Assembly (NCBI RefSeq): GCF_022513565.1
Contig: NZ_JAKWBE010000049.1
Span: 1-36,804, forward strand
Source: Streptomyces gilvus
Lineage (GTDB): Bacteria > Actinomycetota > Actinomycetes > Streptomycetales > Streptomycetaceae
Direction of reading: 5' to 3'
Length of the DNA stretch: 36,804 bases
Shown here: positions 33,887 through 36,804 of the stretch, piece after piece
Layout of the letters: each line of letters starts with the position of its first letter
How positions within the stretch are numbered: position 1 is the stretch's first letter
Made by a program: the position numbers and the translations under genes
Notes under the pieces: model-generated
Seen by the model: the letters and a program-made list of their open reading frames with translations, nothing else
What the model was told of the DNA's origin: nothing
Databases searched by the model: none

Positions 33887-35587
33887 TCAGAACCCGGCGG
33901 GTTCCGTGTACACGCCCCACTCGTCCCGCAGCGTCCCGCAGATCTCGCCCAGCGTCGCCTCGGCGCGTACGGCGTCCAGCATCGGCCCGATCATGTTGGC
34001 GCCCGAACGGGCCGCGGTGAGCATGCCGTCGAGCGCGGACCGTACGGCGGTCTCGTCCCGCGCCGTCCTCCGCTCGCGCAGCACGCGGACCTGCTCCCGC
34101 TCCACCTCGTGGCTGACCCGCAGGATCTCCAGGTCACCGGTGACCGACCCGGTGTGGACGTTGACGCCCACGACCCTCTTCTCCCCCTTCTCCAGGGCCT
34201 GTTGGTAGCGGAACGCGGACTCGGCGATCTCGCCGGTGAACCAGCCGTCCTCGATCCCGCGCAGGATGCCGGAGGTGACGGGCCCGATGGGGTGCCGCCC
34301 GTCGGGGTGGGCCTTCAGACCCCGCTCCTTGATCCGCTCGAAGACCTTCTCGGCGTCGGCCTCGATCCGGTCGGTCAGCTGCTCGACGTACCACGAACCC
34401 CCCAGCGGATCCGCCACGTTGGCGACCCCGGTCTCCTCCATCAGCACCTGCTGGGTCCTGAGCGCGATCTCCGCGGCCCGCTCGCTGGGCAGCGCGAGGG
34501 TCTCGTCGAGGGCGTTGGTGTGCAGCGAGTTGGTGCCGCCGAGCACCGCGGCGAGCGCCTCGACGGCCGTACGGACCACGTTGTTGTACGGCTGCTGCGC
34601 GGTGAGCGAGACACCGGCGGTCTGGGTGTGGAAGCGCAGCCACTGGGCCTTCTCGGACCGGGCCCCGTACACGTCCCGCATCCACCGCGCCCAGATCCTG
34701 CGCGCCGCGCGGAACTTGGCGATCTCCTCGAAGAAGTCGACGTGCGCGTCGAAGAAGAAGGACAGCCCCGGCGCGAACACGTCCACGTCCAGCCCTCGGC
34801 TGAGCCCCAGCTCCACGTATCCGAAACCGTCGGCGAGGGTGTAGGCGAGCTCCTGCGCGGCCGTCGCGCCCGCCTCGCGGATGTGGTAGCCGGAGACGGA
34901 CAGCGGCTTGTAGTCGGGGATGCCGGCCGCGCAGTACTCCATCAGGTCGCCGATGAGCCGCAGATGGGGCTCGGGCTGGAAGAGCCACTCCTTCTGGGCG
35001 ATGTACTCCTTGAAGATGTCGGTCTGGAGCGTGCCGTTGAGCACCGCCGGGTCCACGCCCTGCCGCTCGGCGGCGACGAGGTACATGCAGAAGACGGGGA
35101 CGGCCGGCCCGCTGATCGTCATGGACGTCGTCACGTCGCCCAGCGGGATGCCGTCGAACAGCACCTCCATGTCGGCTGCGGAGTCGATCGCGACGCCGCA
35201 GTGCCCCACCTCGCCCAGCGAGCGGGGGTCGTCGGAGTCCCTGCCCATGAGGGTCGGCATGTCGAAGGCGACGGACAGGCCGCCGCCTCCGTGGCCGAGG
35301 ATCATCTTGTAGCGCTCGTTGGTCTGCTCGGCGTTGCCGAACCCGGCGAACTGCCGGACGGTCCACGTCCGGCCCCGGTAGCCGGTCGAGTACAGCCCGC
35401 GGGTGAAGGGGAACTCACCCGGCCACCCGATCCGCTCGAACCCCTCGTACACGTCCCCGGGCCGGGGTCCGTACACCGGCTCCACGGGATCCCCGGAGAG
35501 CGTGCCGAAATCGGCGTCCCGCTTCCGCGCGGCGTCGTACCGGGCCTGCCACCGTCGGCGGCCCTCTTCGATCGCGTCAGCGTCCAT
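33887..35587 (-). CDS. icmA: Isobutyryl-CoA mutase, large (substrate-binding) subunit
   Basis: 566 residues from ATG 35587, the length of S. cinnamonensis IcmA. It interconverts isobutyryl-CoA and n-butyryl-CoA with the B12-binding small subunit IcmB, encoded elsewhere. The TIM-barrel motifs of the mutase family are present (TRGLYSTGYRGRTWTVRQFA, GGGGLSVAFDMPTLMGRDSD, AQQPYNNVVRTAVEALAAVL, GGTNSLHTNALDETLALPSE). Specificity residues are Phe80 (VRQF) and Gln198 (YIAQKE), as in isobutyryl-CoA mutase; methylmalonyl-CoA mutase has Tyr and Arg there. No C-terminal B12 domain, as expected. It feeds valine breakdown and polyketide precursor supply. A GAGGG site and a 24-bp palindrome precede it. Confidence 0.95.
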   Translation of the reverse strand: MDADAIEEGRRRWQARYDAARKRDADFGTLSGDPVEPVYGPRPGDVYEGFERIGWPGEFPFTRGLYSTGYRGRTWTVRQFAGFGNAEQTNERYKMILGHGGGGLSVAFDMPTLMGRDSDDPRSLGEVGHCGVAIDSAADMEVLFDGIPLGDVTTSMTISGPAVPVFCMYLVAAERQGVDPAVLNGTLQTDIFKEYIAQKEWLFQPEPHLRLIGDLMEYCAAGIPDYKPLSVSGYHIREAGATAAQELAYTLADGFGYVELGLSRGLDVDVFAPGLSFFFDAHVDFFEEIAKFRAARRIWARWMRDVYGARSEKAQWLRFHTQTAGVSLTAQQPYNNVVRTAVEALAAVLGGTNSLHTNALDETLALPSERAAEIALRTQQVLMEETGVANVADPLGGSWYVEQLTDRIEADAEKVFERIKERGLKAHPDGRHPIGPVTSGILRGIEDGWFTGEIAESAFRYQQALEKGEKRVVGVNVHTGSVTGDLEILRVSHEVEREQVRVLRERRTARDETAVRSALDGMLTAARSGANMIGPMLDAVRAEATLGEICGTLRDEWGVYTEPAGF

Positions 35588-35595
35588 ACCCTCGA

Positions 35596-35619
35596 ATTTA
35601 CTAGGACGTCCTAGTAAAT
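35596..35619. promoter_or_regulatory. Perfect 24-bp palindrome at the icmA promoter
   Basis: ATTTACTAGGAC (35596-35607) is followed directly by its exact complement GTCCTAGTAAAT (35608-35619). It ends 8 bp before the icmA ATG and overlaps the probable -10 (TAGTAA). A dimeric repressor bound here would block icmA. I cannot name the regulator. Confidence 0.8.
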
Positions 35620-35630
35620 GTCGACGGGAG

Positions 35631-35657
35631 ACCGCCGTACGGGTGGCGTACGGCGGT
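35631..35657 (-). terminator. Hairpin terminator after the DUF3817 gene
   Basis: A perfect 10-bp stem, ACCGCCGTAC (35631-35640) and GTACGGCGGT (35648-35657), with loop GGGTGGC, lies 65 nt past the DUF3817 stop and upstream of icmA. It should keep upstream transcription out of icmA. Confidence 0.7.
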
Positions 35658-35718
35658 GAGAGCGGTGGCGGAGGGCCGTGGTGGAGGGCTGCGGTTGAGG
35701 GCGGTGCTGGAGGGCGGT
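35658..35718. repeat. Degenerate G-rich tandem repeat
   Basis: About four units of 12-14 nt built on GGTGG(C/T)GGAGGGC follow one another just after the DUF3817 stop (its 3' untranslated region, read on the other strand). Copies are imperfect. No function seen. Confidence 0.6.
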
Positions 35719-35721
35719 GGG

Positions 35722-36060
35722 TCAGACCTTGGCGACCGCGGGGGTGCCGTCCGTGACCTTGGACTCCAGCTCGTGGGTGACCTTGCGCTCGACGAAGAAG
35801 GCCGCCGTGGGGACCGTGCCCGCGAGCAGCACCCACAGCTGCTTGCCGACCGGCCACTTCGCCTTGGAGCCCAGGTCGAAGGCGAAGACCAGGTAGACGA
35901 CGTAGAGCCAGCCATGGGCGATGCCGATGACGGTGGTGAACTTGTCGGCGCCGTCCACGTGAAGCCCGTACTTGGCGATCACGCCCAGGGTCAGCAGGAC
36001 GAGCAGCACACCGGTGACGTAGGCCATGACGCGGTAGCGGGTCAGCACGCTCTTCTTCAT
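35722..36060 (-). CDS. DUF3817-family small membrane protein
   Basis: 112 residues with about three hydrophobic segments: YRVMAYVTGVLLVLLTLGVI, TVIGIAHGWLYVVYLVFAFD and KQLWVLLAGTVPTAAFFVER. The IAHGWLYVVYLVFAFDLG motif and the FFVER-K end are characteristic of DUF3817 (integral membrane, YdzA-like). Function unknown. The start is ATG 36060. The MarR gene lies 52 bp upstream on the same strand, so the two may share a transcript. Confidence 0.85.
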   Translation of the reverse strand: MKKSVLTRYRVMAYVTGVLLVLLTLGVIAKYGLHVDGADKFTTVIGIAHGWLYVVYLVFAFDLGSKAKWPVGKQLWVLLAGTVPTAAFFVERKVTHELESKVTDGTPAVAKV

Positions 36061-36112
36061 GACGTCGAGCGTAACCGCCCGTTCCGGGAGATCTTGGGCC
36101 GGGTCGGTCCTC

Positions 36113-36622
36113 TCAGTCCTCGTCGAAATCGTTCGCCGCCACCCGCAGGGGGCGGAGCATCGCGAAGATCTCGGCGCACTCCTCCGCGTCGTAGACGCCG
36201 AGGCCGAAGTCCATGGCCATCAGGTCGCGGGTGGCGGCCTCGACGACCTCGCGGCCCTTGTCGGTGATGGAGGCGAGGGTGCCGCGGCCGTCGTTCGGGT
36301 TGGGGCGCTTGGCGACCAGGCCGGACCTGACCAGGCGGTCGACCGTGTTCGTCACGGAGGTGGGGTGCACCTGGAGCCGCTCGCCGATCTTCGACATGGT
36401 CAGCTCGCCCTCCTTGGAGAAGGTGAGCAGCACCAGCGCCTCGTACCGCGCGAACGTCAGTCCGTACGGCTTGACCACCGCGTCCACCTCGGCGAGCAGG
36501 ATCTGGTGCGCGCGCATGATCGAGGTGATGGCCGCCATCGACGGCACGTTGCCCCAGCGCTGCTTCCACAGTTCGTCGGCGCGAGCGATGGGATCGAAGG
36601 GGAGACTGAGCGGCTTCGGCAC
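36113..36622 (-). CDS. MarR-family transcriptional regulator
   Basis: 169 residues from GTG 36622. The winged helix is clear: FARYEALVLLTFSKEGELTM, SKIGERLQVHPTSVTNTVDR, LVRSGLVAKRPNPNDGRGTL and ASITDKGREVVEAATRDLMA (wing and dimer helices). The N-terminal helix (ELWKQRWGNVPSMAAITSIM) is longer than in minimal MarR proteins. No ribosome site is visible; a promoter ending 7 nt before the GTG suggests a leaderless mRNA. It could regulate the DUF3817 gene or icmA downstream; this is only proximity. Confidence 0.9.
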   Translation of the reverse strand: MPKPLSLPFDPIARADELWKQRWGNVPSMAAITSIMRAHQILLAEVDAVVKPYGLTFARYEALVLLTFSKEGELTMSKIGERLQVHPTSVTNTVDRLVRSGLVAKRPNPNDGRGTLASITDKGREVVEAATRDLMAMDFGLGVYDAEECAEIFAMLRPLRVAANDFDED

Positions 36623-36629
36623 GCCACTG

Positions 36630-36658
36630 ACCTTACCGGCCGGTCACATGGTGGTCAG
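36630..36658 (-). promoter_or_regulatory. Promoter of the MarR gene, leaderless type
   Basis: On the minus strand: -35 CTGACC (36658-36653), a 17-nt spacer, -10 TAAGGT (36635-36630), then 7 nt to GTG 36622. The transcription start should coincide with the start codon. Confidence 0.55.
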
Positions 36659-36804
36659 CCCCGTCTCGCCTATCGGTCTGGTGGTGGGGGCGGTTGAGGT
36701 TCGATGCCTGCGGCGCCCGTGCGGGCCAGGTGGGGGCGGGTGCAGCGCCTTCGGTTGGGTGGTGGGTCGGGGCCGGGGCGGGGGGGGGGCGGCCCCCCGG
36801 GGGG
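36659..36804. other. G-rich low-complexity right edge with no gene seen
   Basis: The last ~140 bases are dominated by runs of G with TGG/GGGT motifs and end in homopolymeric G and C blocks (from about 36775). No ORF with codon bias is present. It may be an ordinary G-rich intergenic segment that ends at a sequence or assembly boundary. Confidence 0.5.

Noticed and set aside
33887..35587. Methylmalonyl-CoA mutase large subunit
   Set aside because: Phe80 and Gln198 replace the Tyr and Arg of methylmalonyl-CoA mutase, and the protein lacks the C-terminal B12 domain, so isobutyryl-CoA mutase fits better.

Overview
The window is high-GC (roughly 70% or more) DNA with strongly G/C-ending codons, many GTG starts, 4-nt stop/start overlaps and strong GC-rich hairpins between convergent genes. 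Gene content and order match the Streptomyces core chromosome. From memory it resembles the S. coelicolor region from about SCO5443 (glgE) to SCO5413; no database was searched. No rRNA, tRNA, CRISPR array, insertion sequence or phage gene is visible.

Layout. 1-7090 (+): the GlgE alpha-glucan operon, with the 3' end of glgE followed by treS, pep2 (maltokinase) and a glgB carrying a 384-residue Lys/Ala-rich, histone-tail-like extension. 7136-10030 (-): a cytochrome P450 remnant that has lost its haem-binding core, and a HelD/HelR-type RNA-polymerase-associated helicase. 10018-10150 (+): a near-consensus promoter followed by an intrinsic terminator, giving a candidate ~97-nt small RNA or attenuated leader antisense to the helD 5' region. 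10270-11490 (+): a CMD-family protein and a class II glutamine amidotransferase. 11516-12254 (-): a merR-trxA operon with an operator in a 19-nt promoter spacer. 12267-13297 (-): a small frame-disrupted ORF and a DUF2127 membrane protein. 13410-15849: a DHA2 efflux pump divergent from its TetR regulator, with three tandem palindromes between them. 15987-19894: a DctA-type dicarboxylate symporter divergent from a CitA/DcuS-type two-component system. 20007-21390: a PPOX-fold protein and an XRE-type regulator.

21413-27548 is a central-carbon block: pfkA (-), then pta-ackA and pyk (+), covering fructose-6-phosphate phosphorylation, pyruvate formation and acetate overflow. Its Pta has an 18-residue in-frame insertion of atypical codon use in an otherwise conserved catalytic domain. 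27647-30293 (-) is a three-gene cell-surface cluster: a DUF6230 secreted protein, a DUF6114 membrane protein and a long Ser/Thr/Ala-rich secreted protein. It is followed by a 624-bp gene-free stretch rich in dyad symmetry. 30918-36622 holds a CnoX-like thioredoxin-TPR protein, a TetR regulator, a secreted trypsin-like protease, the isobutyryl-CoA mutase large subunit (icmA) behind a perfect 24-bp palindrome, a DUF3817 membrane protein and a MarR regulator with a leaderless-type promoter.

The most promising unexplained items are the RNA/terminator in the helD upstream region, the insertion in pta, the histone-like tail on GlgB and the icmA palindrome. I found no obviously new multi-gene system; most of the window is conserved Streptomyces core.
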